From JBOGWP01 sp050693875 (GTDB taxonomy: Bacteria > Actinomycetota > CADDZG01 > JAHWKV01 > JBOGWP01), in assembly GCA_050693875.1 (NCBI GenBank), contig JBOGWP010000018.1, positions 1-19,092 on the forward strand: 19,092 nucleotides of DNA. The letters run 5' to 3'. Below are positions 8,101 through 14,353 of this stretch, one piece after another; position 1 is the first letter of the stretch, and each line of letters opens with the position of its first letter. The position numbers and the translations under genes are program-made. The notes beneath the pieces are model-generated. The model was not told where the DNA came from, made no database searches, and was given only the letters and a program-made list of their open reading frames with translations.

Positions 8101-8914
8101 GGCGGCGAGCCGCCGGCGCGGGTCTCTTCGGCGAGCCGCTGGCGCTCGGCGGCGGCCTCGGCTTCGATGCGCTGCGCCTCGGCGTCCTCTTCGGCGCCCC
8201 GGCGCCGATTCTGCCCCTCCTGTGCGACGAGCTGCTCCTCACGCCTGGCCAGCTCGATTCGGTTCTGAAGCTCGTTCTCTGCGATCGCGCGCTCCTTCTC
8301 GACTGCCAGCGCGCGCCGCTGGAAGGTCGCCTCGTCCGCCTCCTGCTGGATGGCTCGCGCGTCGGCATCTGAAGCGCCTTCTCGACCTCGGCGTTTGGAC
8401 GCACGGCGGCAACGCGAACCGAGACGATCTCGAGGCCCATCCCGGTGGGGCGGCCGTCGGCGGCGAGGCCCTCTGCGATCCTCCGCCGAATCTGCGCCAC
8501 GCCCGCGGTGAGAAGGTCGCGCAGCGGCGTGTGGGTCAGGTACTCCCACGCGGACTGCTGGGCGAGCTGGGTGAGCAGGCCGGCAACCTGCTCGAGGGGC
8601 TCGCTGGCCCAACGCCCGGTTGCCGGACCGATCGTGAAGTCGATCCGCGTGGCGAGGGTCTCGGGATCGACGACGCGGTAGGTGATCACGCCTTGGGCGA
8701 TGACGTCTTGGAAGTCCGCGGACCTACCGTGGAACAGGAACGGCAATTCGCGGTCGTCGAGCGGGACCTCCGCCAGGCCTGCCGAGAGCGGGCGGAACCA
8801 GAAGGAGAGCCCGCGCCCGGTGTGCACCAGCCGGCCCTTCCGATAGTGCAGGGTGTGGAATGTTGGCTCCCCGCACAGGTGGCGCATGATGGGGAATCTC
8901 GCGATCTGGGCCAT
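8097..8914 (-). pseudogene. SPFH/band 7 domain protein, N-terminal part
   Basis: The minus-strand ATG at 8914 has GGAGGAGGGGG just upstream. The protein begins MAQIARFPIMRHLCGEP, and the SPFH domain runs to about residue 185 ('GRGLSFWFRPL', 'QDVIAQGVITYRV', 'VAQIRRRIAEGL', 'GLEIVSVRVAAVRPNAEVEKAL'). After a frameshift near 8354 (one base missing on the minus strand in the 'TRE-A-IQQEAD' stretch) a long coiled coil follows: 'RRALAVEKERAIAENELQNR', 'LARREEQLVAQEGQNRR', 'AEAQRIEAEAAAERQRLAEE'. Such proteins oligomerise at the inner face of membranes as scaffolds. There is no obvious N-terminal membrane helix. Homology stops at about 8108 and resumes at 1839-1599. The promoter lies under two operator-like repeats shared with the divergent NrtR-type gene, and NAD-kinase-like is the downstream partner. 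Confidence 0.8.
8100..8115 (+). terminator. GC hairpin after the BNR gene, no T-tract
   Basis: CGGCGG (8100-8105), loop CGAG, CCGCCG (8110-8115) form a perfect 6-bp stem starting 4 bp past the BNR stop. There is no run of T after it, so it may be only a weak terminator or a by-product of GC-rich coding sequence on the other strand (it would encode Gly-Gly-Ser-Pro-Pro in the SPFH frame). Confidence 0.3.
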
Positions 8915-8940
8915 GGTGGCCCCCTCCTCCGAATCCAACG

Positions 8941-8963
8941 GTATTGGTCAAAGCGACTGTAAC
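8941..8963. promoter_or_regulatory. NrtR-type operator candidate 1
   Basis: GTATTGGTC - 5 bp (AAAGC) - GACTGTAAC is a 23-bp imperfect inverted repeat with the frame GT-N4-GTC-N5-GAC-N4-AC. The same frame recurs at 8975-8997. It covers the -10 of the SPFH promoter. NrtR regulators bind palindromes between themselves and their target genes, so the divergent Nudix regulator is the obvious candidate binder. Its identity as the operator is inference. Confidence 0.55.
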
Positions 8964-8985
8964 TCCCCGGGTTGGTTATAGTCAA
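8956..8985 (-). promoter_or_regulatory. promoter of the SPFH/NAD-kinase-like operon
   Basis: On the minus strand TTGACT (8985-8980) and TACAGT (8961-8956) are separated by 18 bp. Transcription would start near 8948, leaving a leader of about 35 bases with a strong ribosome binding site before ATG 8914. The -35 falls inside operator-like repeat 2 and the -10 inside repeat 1, an arrangement expected for a repressed promoter. Confidence 0.5.
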
Positions 8986-8997
8986 GAGGACCAGTAC
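8975..8997. promoter_or_regulatory. NrtR-type operator candidate 2
   Basis: GTTATAGTC - 5 bp (AAGAG) - GACCAGTAC repeats the GT-N4-GTC-N5-GAC-N4-AC frame of candidate 1, starting 34 bp further on (about three helical turns, so the same face of the DNA). It covers the -35 of the SPFH promoter and ends 8 bp before the NrtR-type start codon, so it could also give autoregulation. In addition GACTGTAAC of site 1 and GTTATAGTC of site 2 form an inverted pair with one mismatch. Confidence 0.55.
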
Positions 8998-9005
8998 CTG
9001 CTACG

Positions 9006-9749
9006 ATGGGCGGCGGCGTGGCCCCCAGAGGACAGCAGGCGCGGCGTAAGGTCGTCGGCGGATACAACCCGCGGGAGTTCCCGCCGGTGGCGGTCACCGT
9101 CGATCTCGTCGTCCTGACGATCCGCGAGCAATGGCTCTGCGCCCTGCTCGTGAAGCGTGCGGGTTCGCCGTTCCAGAGTCACTGGGCGCTGCCCGGGGGA
9201 TTCGTTCGGCCGGACGAAACGCTCGACGCCGCGGCGGCGCGGGAGCTCCAGGAGGAGACAGGGCTGCGAAGACCCGCCGGACACCTGGAGCAGTTGCGCT
9301 CCTACGGGGATCCGGAGCGTGATCCAAGGATGCGCGTCGTCACGATCGCCTACCTGGCCATGCTGCCGGCACTCGAGGAGCCGGTCGCCGGGACCGATGC
9401 GGCACAGGCGCGATTCTGGCCAGTCGAGACGCTTCCGGCGCTGGCGTTCGATCACCAGCGGATCCTTGCCGACGGGGTCGAACGCGCCCGATCCAAGCTG
9501 GAGTACACGTCCTTGGCGACGGCCTTCTGTGCCAAGGAGTTCACGCTTGCCGACCTGCGCGGCGTCTACGAGGTCGTCTGGGGTGTGCCCCTCGACCCGG
9601 CGAACTTCCGGCGCAAGGTGCTGCGAACGCCAGACTTCGTCGTCGCCACGGGCCGTCTTGACGCACCGGGCCGCACCGGGGGTCGGCCCGCCGAGCTCTA
9701 CCGAGGAGGATCAGCGGCCACGCTCCAGCCCCCCCTGATCCGACCGTGA
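9006..9749 (+). CDS. nrtR: NrtR-type regulator: Nudix domain plus winged helix
   Basis: The 247-residue protein has the NrtR two-domain layout. Residues about 25-155 are a Nudix domain with an intact Nudix box at 65-87: G-x5-E71-x7-R79-E80-L-x-E83-E84-x-G86-L. Residues about 165-234 match the NrtR winged helix: 'FTLADLRGVYEVVWG', 'LDPANFRRKVL', 'VATG' and 'GRPAELYR'. Known NrtR proteins repress NAD-biosynthesis or salvage genes and sense ADP-ribose-type ligands; many have lost the Nudix catalytic residues, but here they are all present, so it could also hydrolyse its ligand. It is transcribed away from the SPFH/NAD-kinase-like pair, with two operator-like repeats between. The ATG at 9006 lacks a strong ribosome binding site (AGAGGA is 14 bp away); GTG 9018 is an alternative. 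A C-terminal tail after 234 is not conserved. Confidence 0.85.
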   Translation: MGGGVAPRGQQARRKVVGGYNPREFPPVAVTVDLVVLTIREQWLCALLVKRAGSPFQSHWALPGGFVRPDETLDAAAARELQEETGLRRPAGHLEQLRSYGDPERDPRMRVVTIAYLAMLPALEEPVAGTDAAQARFWPVETLPALAFDHQRILADGVERARSKLEYTSLATAFCAKEFTLADLRGVYEVVWGVPLDPANFRRKVLRTPDFVVATGRLDAPGRTGGRPAELYRGGSAATLQPPLIRP

Positions 9750-9838
9750 GCGAGGGCCGCGGGGCCCGCTTTCGGCGAGGGACCCTTGCGAGCGAGATCG
9801 TGCTCCGATCCGGCTCCGCTCCGGAAGGGGCAACCCGG

Positions 9839-9854
9839 CATAATCGGCGTCTTG
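9839..9854 (+). promoter_or_regulatory. possible leaderless promoter -10 of rfbD
   Basis: CATAAT (9839-9844) ends 10 bp before the ATG at 9855, and no Shine-Dalgarno sequence is evident in between. This spacing fits a transcript starting within a few bases of the start codon. No good -35 is visible. The rest of 9750-9838 shows no gene or clear structure. Confidence 0.35.
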
Positions 9855-10712
9855 ATGAGGACGCTGATCATCGGACGAGGCCAGTTGGGCCACGCGCTGG
9901 CACGCCTTCTCCCGGAAGCCGCGACCGTGCGCCACCCGGAGTTCGACCTCGGGAGCTGGGAGTCCGTCAAGACCTTCGACTGGGAGGGGATCGGCACCGT
10001 GATCAACGCCGCCGCCTTCACCCTGGTAGATGCGGCGGAGACCGTGGAGGGTAGCGTTCGGGCCTGGCGCACGAATGCCCAGGGGGTCGCGCACCTGGCC
10101 GCGATTGCCCGTGAACGTGATCTGCTGCTCGTGCATGTCTCCAGCGACTACGTCTTCGACGGAGAGAAAACCGAGCCCTATAGGGAGGACGACCCCGTCA
10201 ACCCCCAGGGCGTGTACGGCCGAAGCAAGGCAGGAGGGGATCTGGCCGCCACCGGCGTGAGCCGCCATTACGTGCTGAGGACGTCCTGGGTCTACTACCA
10301 CGGCGGCCAGAACTTTGTGAACACGATGCTCCGGCTCGGGCGCGAGCGGGGGGAGCTGGAGGTCGTCGGCGACCAGGTCGGCCGCCCCACCCACGCCGGA
10401 GATCTGGCCGCGGCAATCGTGGAGCTGCTGGAGCGAGCGGCCCCCTTCGGCATCTACAACTGCACCAATTCCGGAGAGGCGATCTCGTGGGCAGATCTCG
10501 CCCGGGCGGTGATGGAGACGGCCGGTCTTTCCTGCCGCATCACGCCCGTGACCACGCGGCACTTTGCGCAGAACCGAGACCCGTTCGCTCCGAGGCCGGC
10601 CCACAGCGGGCTCGATCTGGCCAAGCTCGAGCGCCTAGGGATCCGACCGAGGCACTGGCGGGAGGCGCTGACCGCCTATCTGGCCAAGGAGCTGGAAGAG
10701 TCACGGGCCTGA
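9855..10712 (+). CDS. rfbD: dTDP-4-dehydrorhamnose reductase
   Basis: This cytosolic 285-residue short-chain dehydrogenase would reduce dTDP-6-deoxy-L-lyxo-4-hexulose to dTDP-L-rhamnose with NAD(P)H, the last step of the rhamnose-donor pathway. Family landmarks are the nucleotide-binding G-x-x-G-Q-L-G (G9-Q10-L11-G12 within GRGQLG), 'NAAAFTLVDAAE' (51-62), 'VSSDYVFDGE' (95-104), catalytic Y121-x3-K125 in VYGRSK, 'RTSWVYY' (142-148), 'QNFVNTMLRL' and 'VVGDQVGRPT'. The length is normal and the gene is intact. The ATG at 9855 is chosen because the Rossmann fold begins at residue 3; an upstream GTG would add 23 unrelated residues. rfbA, rfbB and rfbC are not in the window, so it stands alone. The gap to nrtR is 105 bp. 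Confidence 0.9.
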   Translation: MRTLIIGRGQLGHALARLLPEAATVRHPEFDLGSWESVKTFDWEGIGTVINAAAFTLVDAAETVEGSVRAWRTNAQGVAHLAAIARERDLLLVHVSSDYVFDGEKTEPYREDDPVNPQGVYGRSKAGGDLAATGVSRHYVLRTSWVYYHGGQNFVNTMLRLGRERGELEVVGDQVGRPTHAGDLAAAIVELLERAAPFGIYNCTNSGEAISWADLARAVMETAGLSCRITPVTTRHFAQNRDPFAPRPAHSGLDLAKLERLGIRPRHWREALTAYLAKELEESRA

Positions 10713-10731
10713 CAGCGCTGGACCTCCGCGA

Positions 10732-10839
10732 CTACTGCATTCGATGGTGCTCCTCGACGGCGGTCACGTTGAAGTCGGCATCGACCTTGACGACGACCTC
10801 GGTACCATCGCTCCTCCGGACGTGGGCCTCGCAGGGCAT
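10732..10839 (-). CDS. possible 35-aa small protein
   Basis: On the minus strand ATG at 10839, with GGAAGGGG about 8 bp upstream, opens a 35-residue frame: MPCEAHVRRSDGTEVVVKVD followed by ADFNVTAVEEHHRMQ. The charged, alternating pattern (DGTEVVVKVD-x-x-FNVTAVEE) looks like two beta strands and like a genuine protein more than a random antisense frame. It lies just after rfbD on the opposite strand and overlaps by about 17 bp the start of the monooxygenase remnant, suggesting a rearrangement junction near 10825. No function is known. Confidence 0.4.
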   Translation of the reverse strand: MPCEAHVRRSDGTEVVVKVDADFNVTAVEEHHRMQ

Positions 10840-11149
10840 CAGTGACCCCTTCCGTGACGCGGAGGCGGTTTCCCTGGCGCTCGACGACGTGTTCAGCGGG
10901 CGTCGGCCATACAACGATGCGCTCACAGCGTACCAAGGCCCGCGATCGCGCGACGCTGCCGATGATCGAGTTGACGTGCCAGTTCGCGACATTCGAACCG
11001 CCCTCGCCGCAGCAGAGGAACTGTTCGCCGGGCTCGCGAAGAACCAGCAGGGGATCGATGACTTCGTGAGCGTGCTGGCCGGGACGAAGCCCGTGGAGGA
11101 GTTCTTCCACCCGGCCAACCTCGCGGCGTACGTCTCCACGTCCAGGTGA
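10823..11149 (+). pseudogene. FAD-dependent monooxygenase, decayed C-terminal fragment
   Basis: The plus strand encodes, in two alternating frames, the C-terminal third of a PHBH-fold FAD-dependent oxidoreductase: 'GISDPFRDAEAVSLALDDVF' and 'SGRRPYNDALTAYQ', then in another frame 'KARDRATLPMIELTCQFATFEPPSP' (about 10932-11005), then back in the first frame 'ELFAGLAKNQQGIDDFVSVL' and 'AGTKPVEEFFHPANLAAY' to TGA 11147-11149. 'GISDxFRDAE' is the loop that follows the second FAD-binding GD motif in this family. The N-terminal FAD-binding domain is absent, so this is a remnant. Two internal frameshifts support decay. The substrate cannot be inferred. Confidence 0.7.
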
Positions 11150-11350
11150 GGCCCGCCGCAGAACGATGAGAGGGCTGTGAGCTGAGGAGCTCGGTCCCGA
11201 AAGAGGATGGGACAGATAGCGTGAAGCGGCTTTCTCTAATTTTTCGCCAAGCATTGCTTGCCGACCTGCGCCTCGTCGTGCCTGATGCCGGTCGGCCCTG
11301 GACGCAACAGTGACCGGTCCGTTGGCGCCATACCCGTCTGCCCCACCCTC
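11150..11350. other. intergenic stretch, nothing recognised
   Basis: This 201-bp gap separates the monooxygenase remnant from the 3' end of the minus-strand operon. It contains an A/T-richer patch (TTTCTCTAATTTTTCGCC at about 11230-11247) that stands out against the surrounding GC-rich DNA. Read on the minus strand the patch gives no convincing hairpin-plus-T terminator. No gene is supported. Confidence 0.4.
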
Positions 11351-12106
11351 CTACCTCCCGCCACGCTGCCGCCGGCGACGGCGCTCGGCCGCGTGCCGCT
11401 CCTTCTCCCGAAGGCGGGCGGCCCGCCTCCGGGCGACCAGCCCCAAGGTCGCGCCGGCGAGGGCCGCCGAGGCCGATACGTACAACAGCAGGGGCAGCAC
11501 GGGCGACGAGGGGGCCGGGCGAGCGGCGACGAAAGTCCCGAGGCGCGGGGAGTCGCCGAATATCTGCAGGTTGGCCGGGATGCCCCTCGCCCGGATCTCC
11601 ATCCACTCCGAGCCGCTCCATCGGAGGAGCCTGGTCGCGCCGACCGCGTATCGGAGGATGACAGTGACCGGCTTGGCCAGCCGGATCCCATGCTGCGAGC
11701 CCAGAAAGCCAGCCTCGACCCGGTAGGCGTTGCCGTCGAACTCGAGCCCGGAGGGATGCGGGCCGAATGCGGCCGGATCCAACGGCGTGACGGCGACCGA
11801 GACCAGGGTGGCCCCGGCCTCCGGGGCGAAGGCTCCGTCGGGGAAGGTGACCGAGGCCTGTCCGTCCAGGGTGTCGACGCCTGCGGCCTTCGACCCGTCC
11901 GGGCCGAGATCGAGGACGCTCGTCCCCTTCTCCGGACGCTGGTTGCCCTCCGCGAAGTCCCGTGGCGGCGTGACCCACCGGTAGGCCGGCGGCGGCGCGA
12001 GGCCGTCGTACAGCGGCCGCACGGGCCGCAAGGTACTAAGCATGGCTGCGGCGAGCAGGTAGGCGGCGAGGGCTCCGATTCCCCAGGCTATCCGGCCGTA
12101 TCCCAC
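11351..12106 (-). CDS. membrane protein with extracytoplasmic domain between two helices
   Basis: The 251-residue protein starts at a GTG one base after the stop of the substrate-binding protein gene, implying translational coupling. It has an N-terminal membrane helix (about 7-25), an extracytoplasmic region (about 30-200) with 'RPLYDGLAPPPAYRWVTPP', 'ASVTFPDGAFAPEAG' and a beta-rich end ('VTVILRYAVGATRLLRWSG'), a second helix (about 204-228) and a strongly basic cytoplasmic tail rich in Arg (RRRRRQRGGR at the end). I do not recognise a named family. The P-Y-R-W-V-x-P-P segment looks conserved-type. It is the last gene of the operon; position suggests that it acts with the adjacent substrate-binding lipoprotein outside the membrane. 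Confidence 0.75.
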   Translation of the reverse strand: MGYGRIAWGIGALAAYLLAAAMLSTLRPVRPLYDGLAPPPAYRWVTPPRDFAEGNQRPEKGTSVLDLGPDGSKAAGVDTLDGQASVTFPDGAFAPEAGATLVSVAVTPLDPAAFGPHPSGLEFDGNAYRVEAGFLGSQHGIRLAKPVTVILRYAVGATRLLRWSGSEWMEIRARGIPANLQIFGDSPRLGTFVAARPAPSSPVLPLLLYVSASAALAGATLGLVARRRAARLREKERHAAERRRRRQRGGR

Positions 12107-12107
12107 G

Positions 12108-13352
12108 CTACGGCTCGATGTCGATCGGCGCGATCGGGGCCGTGGCCCACGAAGGCGGCCAGACCACCGCCCGATCGAGGGGCGCCACCCACTCCCAGAT
12201 CACCTGCGCCGCCCGGCGGTTTGCGCCGGCGTCGCTGGCTCCCTGCGGAGCGAGCTCGAGCCCGGCACCGTTCGGCAGCGAGCCCATCGGGAGGCGGAGG
12301 CGGAGCGCGGCCCGGGCGACGGACTCGGGCGACAGATCTCGCGCCCTGGGCAGGACGTGGCGGAAAAGCGCCCACCCTCCCGCAAAGCCGGACAGCGCTT
12401 CGGCTCGCATAGGCTCGCGGTGCCGCCTCCGGTACTCGCCGGAGGCCCAGCGGAGCGCCCAGGCGCCCTCGGGAGCTAGGCGTCCGGGGTCGATCACCTC
12501 GCCGTCCGGCTTGTCGGAGGCGAACAGGCCCACGGCCTGGTCTCCCAGGGCCGCCCCGAATTCGGGCATGCAGTAGCTCGAGCTGGTGCCGATGCTGGCG
12601 ACGAGCGGAACGCCGGCGAGGAGGATCGCCCGGCGGAGGGCGACGCCATCCTCGAGGTAAGCCGCGACCACCAGCACGTCCGGGCGGACGTCGCCGATGC
12701 GGCGGGCCAGTTGGCCGTAGTCCGCGCCTTCGAGCCGGTACGGGAAGGTTCCCGCCAGGGTAAGGCCGGCATCCCGAAGCTGGTCGACCGCCCCGCCACC
12801 AACCGACCGCCCGTAGGCGTCGTCGACGTACGCGACGGCGTAGCGGAGCGTCCCCTGCCTCGGGAGCAGAGGTTGCAGGCGCTGGTGCACGAACGACACC
12901 GCGGCCCGCCCCAGTGAGGCCCCAGTGGGTGCGAAGCGGAAGACGTAGCCGCCGCCGGCGGCGTCGTCGCCCAGATTCCCGACCGCACCCGTCTCCCAGA
13001 AGAGGAGCCGCTTCCTGGTGGCCGCAGCGGCGGCCCGAGCCGAGATGGTGCTCCCGTGGCTGCCCAGGATCACCGGCACGCCCGCCCGGGCCAGGGCATC
13101 GACGGCCTGGGAGGCGGCCTCAGCCGCGCTTGCCGGACGGAGGCGGATGACGATGCCTCGTCCCCGGACCCCGCCCCGGGCGTTGACGAGTTCCGCAGCG
13201 AGCCGGACCCCCCTCAGCTCGTCCCTGCCTCCCATTCCCTGCCCTCCAGACGTCGGGTAGACCGCGCCGACCACGAGGTCCGCGTCGGCGTCCGAGCAGG
13301 CGCCGGCCAAGAGCGCCAGCGCGGCGACCACCATGAGGAGCCTGGAGAACAC
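12108..13352 (-). CDS. substrate-binding lipoprotein (branched-chain amino acid receptor type)
   Basis: This 414-residue protein begins at GTG 13352 with GGAGG 5 bp upstream. A signal peptide ends in a lipobox-like LAGAC with Cys19, so the mature protein should be anchored outside the membrane. The fold is type I periplasmic binding protein of the LivJ/receptor-ligand class: 'LVVGAVYPTSGGQGMGGRDELRG' at about 26-48, 'RGGVRGRGIVIRL', 'GVPVILGSHGSTIS', 'FRFAPTGASLGRAAVSFV', 'AVAYVDDAYGRSVGGG', 'LARRIGDVRPDVLVVAAYLED'. These match the 'G..P.TG', 'V..iiG..sS' and 'D...G' landmarks. No ABC permease or ATPase is nearby, so it may be an orphan receptor. Reading further upstream in the same frame (to 14024) is an artefact that overlaps the CPBP gene. 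Confidence 0.85.
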   Translation of the reverse strand: MFSRLLMVVAALALLAGACSDADADLVVGAVYPTSGGQGMGGRDELRGVRLAAELVNARGGVRGRGIVIRLRPASAAEAASQAVDALARAGVPVILGSHGSTISARAAAAATRKRLLFWETGAVGNLGDDAAGGGYVFRFAPTGASLGRAAVSFVHQRLQPLLPRQGTLRYAVAYVDDAYGRSVGGGAVDQLRDAGLTLAGTFPYRLEGADYGQLARRIGDVRPDVLVVAAYLEDGVALRRAILLAGVPLVASIGTSSSYCMPEFGAALGDQAVGLFASDKPDGEVIDPGRLAPEGAWALRWASGEYRRRHREPMRAEALSGFAGGWALFRHVLPRARDLSPESVARAALRLRLPMGSLPNGAGLELAPQGASDAGANRRAAQVIWEWVAPLDRAVVWPPSWATAPIAPIDIEP

Positions 13353-13363
13353 GCGGACCTCCT

Positions 13364-13918
13364 TTACACGAGCTGGACGACATTGGCGGCAACGTGGGTG
13401 AGGGCGGGGGCCGACCACGAACCGGAAGCCCACCGCTGCCACCCGAAGAGAAGCCCGGCGGCCACGTCGAGTGGCAGCACCGCGAGGCCGTGGGCGGGGA
13501 CGTGAACGAGACCGAACGCCAGGGCGCTGCCCACCACCGCGAGGCCCACCCCCCACCGAGAGAGCTGGTCGTAGAACAGGCGCCGGAAGAGGGCCTCCTC
13601 GGCGAGGCCGGCGATCGCAGCAGCCGCGGCCACCCCGGTTCCACCTGCCGGCGGTAGCTGGAAGAGTGCGCGCACGACGACGAAGGCGGAGACGCCGAGT
13701 GCCACCGCGACCAGCCAGGGCGCGAGGCCAGTGCGCAGGGCGCCATGCGGCTGCGTCGGGACCAGCAACGCGGCCGTGGCAACCACCAACGTGACGGCAG
13801 GGGCGACCGGGCCGACCCGGCGAGAGGCCAGGGCGACCATCCCGAGGGCGATCACGGACACCGCGGCGAGGTGCCCCTGCGATCCCGGGCGCAGCCGGGC
13901 CAACACCGAGGCCCTCAC
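13364..13918 (-). CDS. CPBP family intramembrane metalloprotease
   Basis: The 184-residue polytopic protein has all three CPBP (ABI/Rce1-type) motifs: E107-E108-x3-R112 in AEEALFRRLFY, F135-x3-H139 in FGLVHVP, and H175-x3-N179 in HVAANV. These supply the glutamate, histidine and asparagine residues of the active site. About five or six hydrophobic segments surround them. The GTG start overlaps the stop of the upstream lipoprotein gene by 4 bp (GTGA), and the next gene starts 11 bp after its stop, so it is translationally coupled on both sides. Substrates of bacterial CPBP proteins are mostly unknown; here neighbouring envelope lipoproteins are candidate clients, which is inference. Confidence 0.9.
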   Translation of the reverse strand: MRASVLARLRPGSQGHLAAVSVIALGMVALASRRVGPVAPAVTLVVATAALLVPTQPHGALRTGLAPWLVAVALGVSAFVVVRALFQLPPAGGTGVAAAAAIAGLAEEALFRRLFYDQLSRWGVGLAVVGSALAFGLVHVPAHGLAVLPLDVAAGLLFGWQRWASGSWSAPALTHVAANVVQLV

Positions 13919-14328
13919 TGGGCCCTGAACGCCACGGTCCTGATGACCCTTGGGTTGAACGGCCCGTGATCCGCGGCCACGAACTCGGCCTCGAGCACGT
14001 GGGCCCCGGCGGAGACGTCCACATGCTCCTCCAGGCTCCCCAGCAGCGTCACCGTCTTTCCGTCGAGCCGGAGGTGGATGTGGCCGACGTCAGGCGCGAG
14101 GTCGGTGGAGACGACCGTGGAGAGCCGGCCTCCGACGAGCTCGAGCCTGACCGCCACCTTGCCGCTCTGGACCACCTGCCCCGGATCGGGAGCCAGGATC
14201 TCAATGCGGGCGCTCGAGCGGAGGCGCGAAGCCGCCTCCGTCCCGCCTCGCGGCTGGTCGCCTCCCGAACGGCAGGCCGCTGCCCACAGCAGGCCGACAC
14301 AGGCGCCGACGACGATCGCCCGTCTCAT
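13915..14328 (-). CDS. small lipoprotein with Ig-like domain
   Basis: The ATG at 14328 follows GGAGAGGAACGG. The 137-residue product has a signal peptide (MRRAIVVGACVGLLWAAAC) with a probable lipidation Cys19, a Ser/Gly/Arg linker, then a compact beta-rich domain with 'IEILAPDPGQVVQSGKVAV', 'VGHIHLRLDGKTV', 'VDVSAGAHVLEAEFVAADH' and 'PRVIRTVAF'. The 'GHIHLRLDG...V.AG.H.L.A.F' layout resembles Ig-like extracytoplasmic domains seen beside copper-handling genes (DUF4399-type). The His residues (HIH, GAH, ADH) could bind metal. It lies 25 bp after the CopC-CopD gene and is coupled to the CPBP gene by a 4-bp overlap. The specific family is uncertain. Confidence 0.75.
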   Translation of the reverse strand: MRRAIVVGACVGLLWAAACRSGGDQPRGGTEAASRLRSSARIEILAPDPGQVVQSGKVAVRLELVGGRLSTVVSTDLAPDVGHIHLRLDGKTVTLLGSLEEHVDVSAGAHVLEAEFVAADHGPFNPRVIRTVAFRAQ

Positions 14329-14353
14329 CCGTTCCTCTCCTCTTCTGGGGGAC

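Noticed and set aside
6687..8612. 641-residue minus-strand frame as one protein
   Set aside because: Only the first part (8612 to about 8108) is real SPFH coiled coil; the rest is antisense to the BNR gene.
5099..8962. Single 1287-residue plus-strand reading frame
   Set aside because: After 6702 it is in the wrong frame: the sequence turns Arg/Gly/Pro-rich, while the adjacent frame carries a coherent protein to 8096. The last part is antisense to SPFH.
11258..12412. 384-residue plus-strand frame
   Set aside because: Arg/Gly/Pro-rich shadow of two well-supported minus-strand genes.
12108..14024. Long version of the substrate-binding protein (638 residues)
   Set aside because: The extra N-terminal 224 residues overlap the CPBP gene in another frame, whereas GTG 13352 has a ribosome binding site, signal peptide and lipobox.
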